From assembly GCA_942493125.1 (NCBI GenBank), contig OW818667.1, positions 558,001 to 622,000 of the forward strand: 64,000 nucleotides of DNA, in the 5' to 3' direction. Origin of the DNA: Fusibacter_C sp942493125 (GTDB taxonomy: Bacteria; Bacillota; Clostridia; Peptostreptococcales; Acidaminobacteraceae). Every line of letters starts with the position of its first letter. Position 1 is the first letter of the stretch. Below are positions 7,382 through 15,878 of this stretch, piece after piece. The translations under genes were made by a program, and so were the position numbers. The notes under the pieces are model-generated. The model saw nothing but the letters and a program-made list of their open reading frames with translations. It was not told where the DNA came from and ran no database searches.

Positions 7382-9913
7382 TTACTGAGCTAATATCTTG
7401 TATCCAGTTGCGTAGCTGCTTGATATTGCAAGGTTTACTGCTGTCATACTCTTTACGGCACTGCTTTTGTTTGTAAATGGAATGCCACCAATATTGGTTG
7501 CGTTAAAATTTGTAGCAGTTACATCAGATACGCTGCTTATAACTGCAAATACGCTGCCTGCCATGCCTGATCCATCTACTGTAACATTATTGAGTTGCGC
7601 GTATTTTAGATTGTTTAAACTAAATCCGCCCTTTTCCTCTTTTGTAGAAGAAGCTTGAGTCAGATTAACGCCGTTCATTTTAATGTTGTTGGCGCCATTC
7701 ACTTTAAAACCAACGCCGCTGTTTTTAATGCTCAAGTTATTAAATGAGATATTGCTTGCATTTGAATAGAGGTATACCGCTGCTCTTGTATTATCAATGC
7801 TACAGTTGTTGAATACGATATCTCTAGGTGCAGCCAATTCTGCTCTGCTGTTATATATGTGGATACCACCACCTGGTGTATTTTTAAATTGTACGTTATT
7901 GAATGTCATATTGCTAACGCCACCTCTTAAATAAGCTGCGTGCAAGAACTTTGTGCCACCACCTGTTGCATCTAAGATACTGTTCGACATCATCAAATTA
8001 TTGGTTTGTGCCATATAAAGTGGATTTCTTGAGTTGTACACGTTGAGGTTGTTAACATTGATGCTTTCATTTTTTATGCCACTGTCTGAGCGTTCAAGCT
8101 TTAAGCCCATATATAAGTTATCCATGGTGACGTCTTGAATGGTTAGTCCAGAGATGCCTGAAATACTTATGCCCTCCACATAACTCGTCTTGCTGCCCTC
8201 ATATTCCCCAGTGCCAATTCTATCATTTGTCGAAGTCAACTTAAGACCTTTAATCGTTACATTCGAAATGTAAAGGCTTGATTTACTATAGAACATAATA
8301 GAAACAGCTGATTGAGATGGCATATGAACTGTCGCACCATACCCTGATAATGTGACGTTGCTTTTTAATGTCAAATAGTTGCTGATTTTGTAGCTTTTAG
8401 CGGATGCTGGAAAGAGAACGATGCCATTTTTAACACTTGCTGCATCGATGGCTTTTTGGATTGCTAGACGATCATCTGTCACGCCATCACCTTTAGCGCC
8501 ATAATCTTTGACATTGAATTGGTTTGCTACAGGTGCTTCTGTTGTTGGTTGCGTTGGTGCTTGTGTTGTCGGTGCTTGATTCGTTGCTTGTGTTGTTGGT
8601 GCTTGAGTCGGCGCTTGTGTTGGTGCTTGTGTCGGTGCTTCTGTTGGTGCTTGTGTCGGTGCTTCTGTTGTTGGAACTGGCGTTGCCGTTCCAGTTATTT
8701 TATAACCGGTTGAATAGCTGCTTGAAATCGCAAGATTTGTTGCTGTCATACTTTTTACAGCACTACTGTTGCTTGTAAAAGGTATGCTTCCAATATTCGT
8801 TGCGTTAAAATTGGTAGCTGTTACATCAGATACACTTCCGATGACTGCAAATACACTACCTGCCATGCCTGTACCGTCTATTGTTACGTTATTGAGCTGT
8901 GCAGTCTTAAGTGTGTTAAAACTAAATCCACCCTTTTCCTCTTTAGTCGATGATGCTTGTGATATCTTTACGCCGTTCATTTTGATATTGCTGGCGCTGT
9001 TCACTTTAAAACCAAGGCCACTATTTTTGATACTTAGGTTATTAAAAGTGATATTGTTTGCATTTGTATAGAGATATACCGCTGCTCTTGTATTGTCGAT
9101 ACTGCAATTGTCAAATATGATATCTCTAGGAGCCGCTAATTCTGCTTTGCTGTTGTACATGTGGATGCCACCACCTGGTGTATTGTTAAATTGTACATTA
9201 TTGAAATATAAGTTACTGACGCCGCCTCTAAAATAAGAAGCATGTAAGAACTTGGTACCGCCACCTGATGCATCAAGAATGCTGTTTGTCATCTTCATAT
9301 TATTTGTCGAAGACATGTAAAGTGGATTTCTTGTGTTATATACTTTGAGATTGTTTACGTTGATCGCTTCATTTTTAAGCCCACTACTTGCCCCTTGTAA
9401 CTTTAAGCCCATGTACAAGTTTTCCATATAAACATCTTGAATGGTCAATCCAGATACGCCGGATATACTAATACCTTCGACATAGCTGGTCTTGCTACCT
9501 TCATATTCCCCCGTACCCGTTCTGTCATTTGTAGAAGACAGTTTTAAGCCTTTAATGGAAACATTTGAAATATACGTGCTTGATTTGCCATAGAGCATAA
9601 TCGATACGACTGACTGTGATGGCATATAAATCGTCGCACCATATCCTGATAAAGTGATGTTGCTTTTTAATGTCAAATAGTTGCTGATTTTATAGCTCTT
9701 CGTTGATGCTGGAAAAAGAACGATGCCATTTTCAAGACTTGCTGCATCGATGGCTTTTTGAATAGCGGCGCGATCATCTGTTACGCCATCGCCTTTAGCG
9801 CCATAGTTCTTGACATTGAATTCTTTTTGTATCAGTGTTGTTGCAGTAAATGCTACAAAGCTTGTCGTTATGACCAACGCGATAATTAAAATACTGATTG
9901 ATACTTTACGCAT
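7382..9913 (-). CDS. Secreted double beta-helix protein
   Basis: An 843-residue protein with a signal peptide (to about residue 25), a first beta-helix at about 29-405, a Thr/Pro/Ala/Glu/Gln linker (TEAPTQAP type, about 410-465) and a second beta-helix at about 466-843. Both helices start NVK(N/D)YGAKGDGVTDDR and carry the same blocks (SGYGAT, NTPGGGIH(M/I)YNS, STKEEKGGFS), so the gene arose by duplication of the helix module in tandem. It has no SLH, LPXTG or other recognisable wall anchor, unlike two of its paralogues, so it may be released or held by partner proteins or glycans. It is preceded by its own riboswitch, but that lies seven bases from the stop of the 868-residue paralogue with no promoter between, so the two genes share a transcript. 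Confidence 0.85.
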   Translation of the reverse strand: MRKVSISILIIALVITTSFVAFTATTLIQKEFNVKNYGAKGDGVTDDRAAIQKAIDAASLENGIVLFPASTKSYKISNYLTLKSNITLSGYGATIYMPSQSVVSIMLYGKSSTYISNVSIKGLKLSSTNDRTGTGEYEGSKTSYVEGISISGVSGLTIQDVYMENLYMGLKLQGASSGLKNEAINVNNLKVYNTRNPLYMSSTNNMKMTNSILDASGGGTKFLHASYFRGGVSNLYFNNVQFNNTPGGGIHMYNSKAELAAPRDIIFDNCSIDNTRAAVYLYTNANNITFNNLSIKNSGLGFKVNSASNIKMNGVKISQASSTKEEKGGFSFNTLKTAQLNNVTIDGTGMAGSVFAVIGSVSDVTATNFNATNIGSIPFTSNSSAVKSMTATNLAISSSYSTGYKITGTATPVPTTEAPTQAPTEAPTQAPTQAPTQAPTTQATNQAPTTQAPTQPTTEAPVANQFNVKDYGAKGDGVTDDRLAIQKAIDAASVKNGIVLFPASAKSYKISNYLTLKSNVTLSGYGATVHMPSQSAVSIMFYSKSSLYISNVTIKGLKLTSTNDRIGTGEYEGSKTSYVEGISISGISGLTIQDVTMDNLYMGLKLERSDSGIKNESINVNNLNVYNSRNPLYMAQTNNLMMSNSILDATGGGTKFLHAAYLRGGVSNMTFNNVQFKNTPGGGIHIYNSRAELAAPRDIVFNNCSIDNTRAAVYLYSNASNISFNNLSIKNSGVGFKVNGANNIKMNGVNLTQASSTKEEKGGFSLNNLKYAQLNNVTVDGSGMAGSVFAVISSVSDVTATNFNATNIGGIPFTNKSSAVKSMTAVNLAISSSYATGYKILAQ

Positions 9914-9928
9914 ATAAATACTCTCCTT

Positions 9929-10013
9929 CGGTAACTGGCTACCATTTTAAAGGCCCTATAGTTTTGCGACGCTATCCTTTCGGATAGTTTAGCTATTATC
10001 GCTGAAAGCGAAT
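9929..10013 (-). ncRNA. c-di-GMP-I riboswitch 2 (inside the operon)
   Basis: Same architecture as the other copies: TCGCT/AGCGA hairpin, stem ACTATCC-GAAA-GGATAGC (T/G changes keep pairing), the CGCAAAACTATAGGGCC core, then ATGGTAGCCAGTTACCG running into the site GAAGGAG. It begins only seven bases after the stop codon of the upstream gene, leaving no room for a promoter. It must therefore act inside a two-gene mRNA, which fits translational rather than transcriptional control. Confidence 0.9.
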
Positions 10014-10019
10014 TTGTTG

Positions 10020-12626
10020 TCAGTTTCTGATCATTTGACGAATGATGGATAGTGCTTCTGCTCTACTCGCCTCATCATTTGGCATAAATGCGTTATTATA
10101 GCCACTGATTATGCCTTTCTCTTGAACATAGCTTACATATTTCAACTTGCTGGCATCGATATCACTTGCATCACTAAATTTGACTGTACTTGGTTGTACA
10201 TCAAGCGTACTGTCTTTCATGATTGCATGCGCTTTTGCTATGATGACTGCCATGTCTTCACGTGAAATATTCTGGTCAGGATAGAAATTACCTTTTGAGT
10301 TCGCGGCAATCAATCCTAAATCTTTTGCTTTAGCAAGATAATCAAAGTACCATGAATTGGATTTTACGTCATTGAATGTACCTGTTCCTGCTTTGAACTG
10401 ATCAATAGCTTTTAAAGCCATCACTGTAAATTCAGCTCTCGTGATTGAGCGGTTTGGTGCAAATTGCGTTTCAGTTATGCCCGTTGTAATTTGCTTGGAT
10501 GCCATTTCTTCAATATTGGCTCTAGCCCAATGACCTTTGATATCTTCAAATGTTTTGGTGTAGCTTGATAATGCAAAGCTGCTAAAATGTGGTGCGTTAA
10601 ATGAAACCGTATTTGTCTTGGCATCGTAGTATGTCATGACAAGTTGCCAAGAGCCATCTTTGTTTTGCACAAAAACAGATTGTTTTTCTGGTGATTTAGT
10701 GCCTGCTGGCAGAGTCATTGTGATGACCGGTTTTTTATTAAATGAGCTGATTTTTCTATCATCCATGAGAATGTCAAGATCGAATGCCAAACTCACTGGT
10801 GCATATTTGTCGTTCTTGTTTAACGAGGTTACTTTTTTGGGTTCCATTTGTACAGAGATATCATCGCCTGTAAGTGCTGCGAAACCTGATTTTAATTCAA
10901 AACCGACACCAGGTCCTTTGACGAACACAGTCGCATTTTGCTTTTCAAGTACTTTTAATGATGAAACGCCTATTCTTACATCAACAGGAAGTTTTGAATC
11001 AATACTAGACGGTACTTTTATTTCAACAGAGGGTTTATCAGAAGACCCTGAGTTTACAAGCGCGTTGATTGAATTAAATAGTGCCAAGGAGATTTCCTTA
11101 AACGGGATCGTAACCATTGACCCATCACGATCTTTACTTATTATGAACTTTGTCGCATCAACTAGTGGACGAACTGACGTTTGAGGAATTGGAGCATGTG
11201 TTGATGGTTGCGGCGATGGTTGTGCTGATGGTTGCGGCGATGGTTGTGTTGATGGTTGTGTTGATGGCTGTGTTGATGGCTGTGTTGATGGTTGCGTTGA
11301 TGGTTGCGTTGATGGTTGCGTTGATGGTTGCGTTGTTGGTTGCGTCGTTGGTTGCGTTGTTGGTTGCGTTGTTGGTTGCGTTGTTGGTTGCGTCGTTGGT
11401 TGCGTTGATGTGCCTGTTATCTTGTAGCCGGTTGAATAGCTACTTCCTATCGCTAAGTTCGTTGCGACCATGCTACTTACTTTTGCGCTATTATTTGTAA
11501 AAGGAATGCCGCCGATATTCGTTGCATTAAAATTTGATGCTGTAACATCTGAAACGCTGCCGACTAATGCAAACACACTGCCAGCCATTCCAGATCCGTC
11601 CACAGTTACGTTATCCAGTTGTGCGTTTGTAAAGTTGTTGAAACTAAACCCGCCTTTTTCCTCTTTAGAAGAAGACGCCTTTGTAATTGACACGCCATTC
11701 ATCTTGATATTGCTTGCGCTATTTACTTTAAAGCCTAAGCCACTGTTTTTTATGCTTAAATTGTTAAAAGTAATATCGCTTGCATTTGAATAGAGATAGA
11801 CAGCAGCGCGCGTGTTGTCAATGCTACAATTATTGAATACAATCGATTTTGCAGCAGCTTCATCCGCCTTGCTATTATATATGTGGATTCCGCCACCAGG
11901 TGAGTTATTGAACTGAACATTATCAAAGGTTAAGTTTCTCACATCGCCTCTAAAATATGAAGCATGAAGGAACTTTGTACCCCCACCTGAAGCATCTAAA
12001 ATACTGTTAGTCATCTTGAATCCATTTGTTGTTGACATGTAAAGGGGATTTCTCGTGTTATATACTTTAAGATTGTCAACAGTTATGCCTGTGTTGCTTT
12101 GGCCATTATCTGGTGCTTGTAATTTCAAGCCCATATACATGTTTTCCATATAGACATCTTGAATCGTCAAACCGTTGATGCCATGTACACTTAATGCTTC
12201 AACATTACTCGTCATGCTGCCTTCATATTCGCCCGTGCCTGTTCGATCGTTTTTTGAAGATAATTTTAAGCCTTTTATCGTTACATTTGAAATGTAGCTA
12301 CTTGGCTTTGAATATAAAAGGATAGATACTTGTGATTGAGATGGCATATAAATCGTCGCACCATATCCCGATAAAGTCACATTGCTTTTTAACGAAATGT
12401 AGTTGCTGATTTTATATGACGCTGTTGAAGCTGGAAATAAGACTGTGCCATTATTTGCACTTGCTGCATCGATAGCACTTTGGATAGCTGAGCGATCATC
12501 TGTTACACCATCGCCTTTCGCCCCATAATCTTTTACATTGAATTCTGGTGATGTTACACTAAAAACTGTAAAATTATTTGAAAGAATCACTAAGATCACC
12601 AAAATTGTTGTCATGAATTTGCGCAT
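10020..12626 (-). CDS. S-layer-anchored beta-helix protein with TQP repeat linker
   Basis: An 868-residue protein starting MRKFMTT at the ATG after AAAGGAG. The reading frame stays open further upstream, through the riboswitch, but that extension is not protein. Order: signal peptide (to about 24), beta-helix (about 27-400), linker of TTQP then STQP units (about 405-478), the same middle domain of about 200 residues found in the 1016-residue paralogue (from VDATKFIISKDRDGS), and three SLH domains (about 690-868). The C-terminal halves of the two SLH proteins are close homologues while their linkers have diverged (15-base versus 12-base repeat unit). The gene is under a promoter with the conserved dyad and a c-di-GMP-I riboswitch, and is followed without a terminator by the riboswitch of the double-helix gene. 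Confidence 0.88.
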   Translation of the reverse strand: MRKFMTTILVILVILSNNFTVFSVTSPEFNVKDYGAKGDGVTDDRSAIQSAIDAASANNGTVLFPASTASYKISNYISLKSNVTLSGYGATIYMPSQSQVSILLYSKPSSYISNVTIKGLKLSSKNDRTGTGEYEGSMTSNVEALSVHGINGLTIQDVYMENMYMGLKLQAPDNGQSNTGITVDNLKVYNTRNPLYMSTTNGFKMTNSILDASGGGTKFLHASYFRGDVRNLTFDNVQFNNSPGGGIHIYNSKADEAAAKSIVFNNCSIDNTRAAVYLYSNASDITFNNLSIKNSGLGFKVNSASNIKMNGVSITKASSSKEEKGGFSFNNFTNAQLDNVTVDGSGMAGSVFALVGSVSDVTASNFNATNIGGIPFTNNSAKVSSMVATNLAIGSSYSTGYKITGTSTQPTTQPTTQPTTQPTTQPTTQPTTQPSTQPSTQPSTQPSTQPSTQPSTQPSTQPSPQPSAQPSPQPSTHAPIPQTSVRPLVDATKFIISKDRDGSMVTIPFKEISLALFNSINALVNSGSSDKPSVEIKVPSSIDSKLPVDVRIGVSSLKVLEKQNATVFVKGPGVGFELKSGFAALTGDDISVQMEPKKVTSLNKNDKYAPVSLAFDLDILMDDRKISSFNKKPVITMTLPAGTKSPEKQSVFVQNKDGSWQLVMTYYDAKTNTVSFNAPHFSSFALSSYTKTFEDIKGHWARANIEEMASKQITTGITETQFAPNRSITRAEFTVMALKAIDQFKAGTGTFNDVKSNSWYFDYLAKAKDLGLIAANSKGNFYPDQNISREDMAVIIAKAHAIMKDSTLDVQPSTVKFSDASDIDASKLKYVSYVQEKGIISGYNNAFMPNDEASRAEALSIIRQMIRN

Positions 12627-12642
12627 AAAAATACTCTCCTTT

Positions 12643-12726
12643 CGGTAACTGGCTACCATTTTACAGGCCCTATAGTTTTGCGACGCTACCCTTTCGAGTA
12701 GTTTGCTTTTATCGCTGAAAAGCGAA
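12643..12726 (-). ncRNA. c-di-GMP-I riboswitch 3
   Basis: TCGCT/AGCGA hairpin, then a stem with GAAA loop (CTACTC-GAAA-GGGTAG), the CGCAAAACTATAGGGCC core, then ATGGTAGCCAGTTACCG leading into AAAGGAG of the 868-residue SLH protein. Stem bases differ from the other copies with pairing kept. No terminator stem lies between the aptamer and the start codon. Confidence 0.92.
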
Positions 12727-12754
12727 ATCATATCTCAGTGTTGACTTTGTACTC

Positions 12755-12829
12755 ATTATAACAGGTGGTTGATGTTACATATAGCACTTAAGAGCCTCAT
12801 TTCAAAGGACCATGGTCACTTTGTAAAGG
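12755..12829 (-). promoter_or_regulatory. Promoter and upstream dyad for riboswitch 3 transcript
   Basis: Extended -10 TGTTATAAT (TATAAT at 12755-12760), followed by GAGTACAA as in the riboswitch 1 promoter. The palindrome GACCATGGTC (12808-12817) within GGACCATGGTCAC, then TTTGTAAAG, stands at the same 48-base distance from the -10 as in the two sister promoters. The roughly 300-base gap contains only this promoter, the riboswitch and the terminator of the next gene. Confidence 0.65.
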
Positions 12830-12870
12830 GTTTACATATATAATTACAACTATTTATGGAATAAAAGTGA

Positions 12871-12906
12871 AAATGACCTGCCAAATAATCGCTTATTTAG
12901 CAGGTC
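12871..12906 (-). terminator. Intrinsic terminator after the 480-residue beta-helix gene
   Basis: Stem GACCTGCCAAATAA / TTATTTAGCAGGTC (14 positions with one mismatch) around a TCGC loop, followed on the minus strand by ATTTTC. The T-run is short, but the stem is strong and lies just after the stop codon. Confidence 0.8.
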
Positions 12907-12932
12907 TTAAGCCTGTTTTCTATAACTTCGTA

Positions 12933-14375
12933 TTATCTACGAGATGGTTTTGTAGGCCTTGGTTTTTTAATTATGACGACTGGTTCCGTCGTTGTTTCTG
13001 TGGTTGGTGCAGCAGTCGTAAGTTCAGTGGTTGGTTCAGTCGATGGTTCTGTGGTTGCTTCAGTCGTTGCTTCAGTCGTTGCTTCAGTCGTCGCTTCGGT
13101 AGTCGCTTCTGTCGTCGCTTCGGTAGTTGGTGGAGGTACTGGAACTGCTGTACCAGTCACCTTATATCCTGTTGCATAGCTATTTGATATCGCAAGGTTA
13201 ACTGCTTCCATACTATCAACTGCACTACTACTATTTGTAAAAGGAACGCTTCCAATATTCGTCGCGTTAAAGTTTGTTGCAGTTATTCCAGAAACGCCGC
13301 CGATTAATGCAAAAACGCTACCAGCCAAACTTGATCCGTCTATCGTTACATTGTCAAGTTGTGAATTCGTGAAATTGTTTAAGCTAAAGCCACCCTTCTC
13401 TTCTTTTGATGAAGAAGCATTTGTGATGGATACGCCATTCATAGCGATTTGGCTTGCACTATTTACTTTGAAACCTAAGCCGCTGTTTTTAATACTCAAA
13501 TTATTAAACGTGATATTGCTTGTATTAGAGTAGAGATAAACTGCTGCTCTAGTATTGTCAATGCTACAGTTTTCAAATACGATATCTCTAGGTGCCGCTA
13601 ATTCAGGCTTGCTGTTGTAAATGTGAATGCCGCCACCTGGTGTATTATTAAACTGCACGTTGTTGAAGTATAAATTGCTGACACCGCCTCTGAAATAAGA
13701 TGCGTGTAAGAATTTAGTACCACCACCTGATGCATCAAGTATGCTGTTTGACATTGAGAAATTATTTGTTGATGACATGTAAAGTGGATTTCTAGTGTTA
13801 TACACTTTAAGGTTATTTACATTAACACCTTCATTTTTAGCACCAGTATCAGCGCCCTGAAGTTTTAAGCCCATGTACAAATTTTCCATATAGACGTCTT
13901 GAATGTTCAATCCATTTACGCCAGAAATACTGAGACCTTCGACATAACTTGTCATACTGCCTTCATATTCGCCAGAACCAACTCTATCGTTCGTCGAAGA
14001 CAATTTTAGACCTTTGATCGTGACGTTAGAAAGATAAGTACTTGGTTTTCCATAAAGCATAATAGAAACAACTGACTGAGATGGCATGTAAATAGTTGCA
14101 CCATACCCTGAAAGGTTTGTGTTGCTTTTCAGTGTCAAATAATTGCTTATTTTGTAGCTCGATGTCGAGGCTGGAAATAATACGATGCCATTTTGAGCAC
14201 TTGCTGCGTCTATAGCTTTTTGAATTGCTAGGCGATCATCTGTTACGCCATCACCCTTTGCCCCATAGTCTTTAACATTGAAAGACTGTTGTGCTGGTGT
14301 TGTTTCGCTATATACGGAAAAGCTTGTTGTGAACACCAACATTACGATTAAGATACTAATTGAAATTTTACGCAT
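12933..14375 (-). CDS. Secreted beta-helix protein with TEAT linker and basic tail
   Basis: A 480-residue protein starting MRKISISIL after GGAG. An open frame runs further upstream through the riboswitch and is not coding. It has a signal peptide (to about 24), a single beta-helix (about 28-410), an acidic/Thr linker of TTEA units (about 415-465) and a short strongly basic C-terminus (KKPRPTKPSRR). It lacks SLH domains; the basic tail may bind anionic wall polymers, which is an inference. It is closest in sequence to the first helix of the double-helix protein. It is the first of the four riboswitch genes in transcription order and lies next to the end of the polysaccharide operon. Confidence 0.86.
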   Translation of the reverse strand: MRKISISILIVMLVFTTSFSVYSETTPAQQSFNVKDYGAKGDGVTDDRLAIQKAIDAASAQNGIVLFPASTSSYKISNYLTLKSNTNLSGYGATIYMPSQSVVSIMLYGKPSTYLSNVTIKGLKLSSTNDRVGSGEYEGSMTSYVEGLSISGVNGLNIQDVYMENLYMGLKLQGADTGAKNEGVNVNNLKVYNTRNPLYMSSTNNFSMSNSILDASGGGTKFLHASYFRGGVSNLYFNNVQFNNTPGGGIHIYNSKPELAAPRDIVFENCSIDNTRAAVYLYSNTSNITFNNLSIKNSGLGFKVNSASQIAMNGVSITNASSSKEEKGGFSLNNFTNSQLDNVTIDGSSLAGSVFALIGGVSGITATNFNATNIGSVPFTNSSSAVDSMEAVNLAISNSYATGYKVTGTAVPVPPPTTEATTEATTEATTEATTEATTEATTEPSTEPTTELTTAAPTTETTTEPVVIIKKPRPTKPSRR

Positions 14376-14391
14376 AAAAAATACTCTCCTT

Positions 14392-14475
14392 CGGTAACTG
14401 GCTGCCATTTTAAAGGCCCTATAGTTTTGCGTCACTATCCTTTCGGGTAGTTTTGCTCTTATCGCTGAAAGCGAA
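14392..14475 (-). ncRNA. c-di-GMP-I riboswitch 4
   Basis: TCGCT/AGCGA hairpin, stem CTACCC-GAAA-GGATAG, then TGACGCAAAACTATAGGGCC and ATGGCAGCCAGTTACCG, running into GAAGGAG before the start of the 480-residue beta-helix gene. The stem again shows covariation relative to the other copies. Control is probably at translation since no terminator follows. Confidence 0.92.
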
Positions 14476-14515
14476 TTTTTACTTCACAGTGTAACATCCG
14501 ACTTATATTGTAATG

Positions 14516-14580
14516 AGTATACAGCACTGTGATTGTAATTCATAGTACCCACAGTCACTAATCAAAAGGACTATTGGCAC
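14516..14580 (-). promoter_or_regulatory. Promoter and degenerate dyad for riboswitch 4 transcript
   Basis: A -10 box TATACT (14516-14521) preceded by TG. The element GGACTATTGGCAC (14568-14580) lies 48 bases from the -10, aligned with the perfect palindromes of the two sister promoters but with a weaker right half. It follows the stop of the last polysaccharide gene by fewer than 40 bases; no terminator is visible between. Confidence 0.5.
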
Positions 14581-14619
14581 AAAAAAATCATAGCATCAAT
14601 GAAATATTATGTCTACCAC

Positions 14620-15822
14620 TTATCTGTTAAAATTTGATTCCTTTCCCGTACGTACCTCTTCACGAAGTCCAAGAGAATGCATCATATAAGCCACTTCTGC
14701 CATGTTTTGTTCATCCTTAGAAAAAAAGAATAATTTTTCTTTTATAGGCATCTCTCTACTAAAAATGACACGAATGATTCTATGTCCCCATGCTATTGGC
14801 AAGAACCATTTCGTTTTTATTGCATACTGATAACGATCCGTTAAAAGCGCTTTTCCTGGGAAAAGTGAAACGATAAAAATCATCACTTTATTGCCGCTTT
14901 TCACTGAGTTTTGAAAGCGTTCAAACTGTCTTTCAATATTTATTTTTTCAGACTCTCTTCCGAAGACACCCATTTCTGCAATATAGTCCGCAAGAATTTG
15001 AACGATAGTCAACTCCCTTGGAAATAACCATGCTTCTGATTCCACAGGCATCATAAGCTCATAGTGACAAATCGTCACGATAGCTCGATAGAATGCCCCA
15101 TAACCAATCTCATTAAAAAAAACAAATTGCTTTTCAAGATCTATATGATGCGCCAATGCAAAATACTTAAAATCAAGCAAATGTCTTAAACCAAAGCCCA
15201 TCCCTTTAAGATGCTTCATCATGTGCAGCGTGATATAACGAAAGTGCATCTCTGGCTCTGGAACGCTTAGAGTACCGAAATCAAAAACGTATCTGATGCG
15301 TGATTGCCATAAAGCATCTGTAAAATGTGTCGCATAACACTCTTGATCAGATCTTAGAATCGCATGATGCAGTTCAATCATCAATTGATCTTCCTTATAT
15401 AACGTCACATCTTTAAATGTGACTGTTTTTTCATCGGCTATATAATAAAGTGATTCTAATGCTTCGACAGCCTTTTCAAAATCATGAGGTCTAACTAAAA
15501 TATCGTGGTCGCCCATGATTCGCGCATAAGGTTCAGGATAGGTTTCAGAAATGCACACGCCCTTTAAGATGAGATAATCGATGGATCGCGCATCAAGTAC
15601 TTTAGTGATTTCACAAAGTTCCGCAAGTTTATTTTTGTAATCCAATTTGTGCATTAACAAATTAGTTTTGTAGGCTATCAAATTTTCCCGTTTCAAAGCA
15701 TCATTTTTCCCATAAAAATACAGGGATAAATTATGCTTGTCAAAAAAAGCATCATCTGCTTCAGAATAATTATATGTAGCATTTTCATCTGACAACATTT
15801 CATAATACTTTTTGTGGTCCAT
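14620..15822 (-). CDS. NTP_transf_5-type nucleotidyltransferase-like protein
   Basis: About 400 residues, related to the uncharacterised nucleotidyltransferase family often found in polysaccharide and peptide clusters (PF14907 type). The N-terminal half has the family pattern YLILKGVCISETYPEPYARIMGDHDILV, where GDHD supplies the metal-binding acids, followed by ELHHAI. The start MDHKKYYEM is chosen since GTGAGG lies six bases upstream; an open frame extends 20 codons further but runs through a palindromic repeat. It is the last gene of the long glycan operon, 56 bases after ugd. Family members are thought to transfer a nucleotidyl group, but the substrate is not known, so the function stays open. 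Confidence 0.75.
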   Translation of the reverse strand: MDHKKYYEMLSDENATYNYSEADDAFFDKHNLSLYFYGKNDALKRENLIAYKTNLLMHKLDYKNKLAELCEITKVLDARSIDYLILKGVCISETYPEPYARIMGDHDILVRPHDFEKAVEALESLYYIADEKTVTFKDVTLYKEDQLMIELHHAILRSDQECYATHFTDALWQSRIRYVFDFGTLSVPEPEMHFRYITLHMMKHLKGMGFGLRHLLDFKYFALAHHIDLEKQFVFFNEIGYGAFYRAIVTICHYELMMPVESEAWLFPRELTIVQILADYIAEMGVFGRESEKINIERQFERFQNSVKSGNKVMIFIVSLFPGKALLTDRYQYAIKTKWFLPIAWGHRIIRVIFSREMPIKEKLFFFSKDEQNMAEVAYMMHSLGLREEVRTGKESNFNR

Positions 15823-15845
15823 ATTTAACCTCACTATAAAATCAA

Positions 15846-15875
15846 GGAAATCGCATAATTCCAATTTAAATTTCC
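15846..15875. repeat. Palindromic repeat, copy 3 (inverted orientation)
   Basis: GGAAATCGCATAATTCC on the plus strand, continuing to an ATTTCC end; its complement reads like the copy at 24376 with a few changes. It begins directly after the stop codon of ugd and fills the space before the next ribosome-binding site, so it would form a hairpin in the operon mRNA. Confidence 0.7.
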
Positions 15876-15878
15876 ATA

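Noticed and set aside
12627..12731. N-terminal extension of the 868-residue beta-helix protein through the riboswitch
   Set aside because: The extended frame encodes the aptamer sequence; the signal peptide begins at the later Met, after the ribosome-binding site. The same applies to the 480-residue paralogue.
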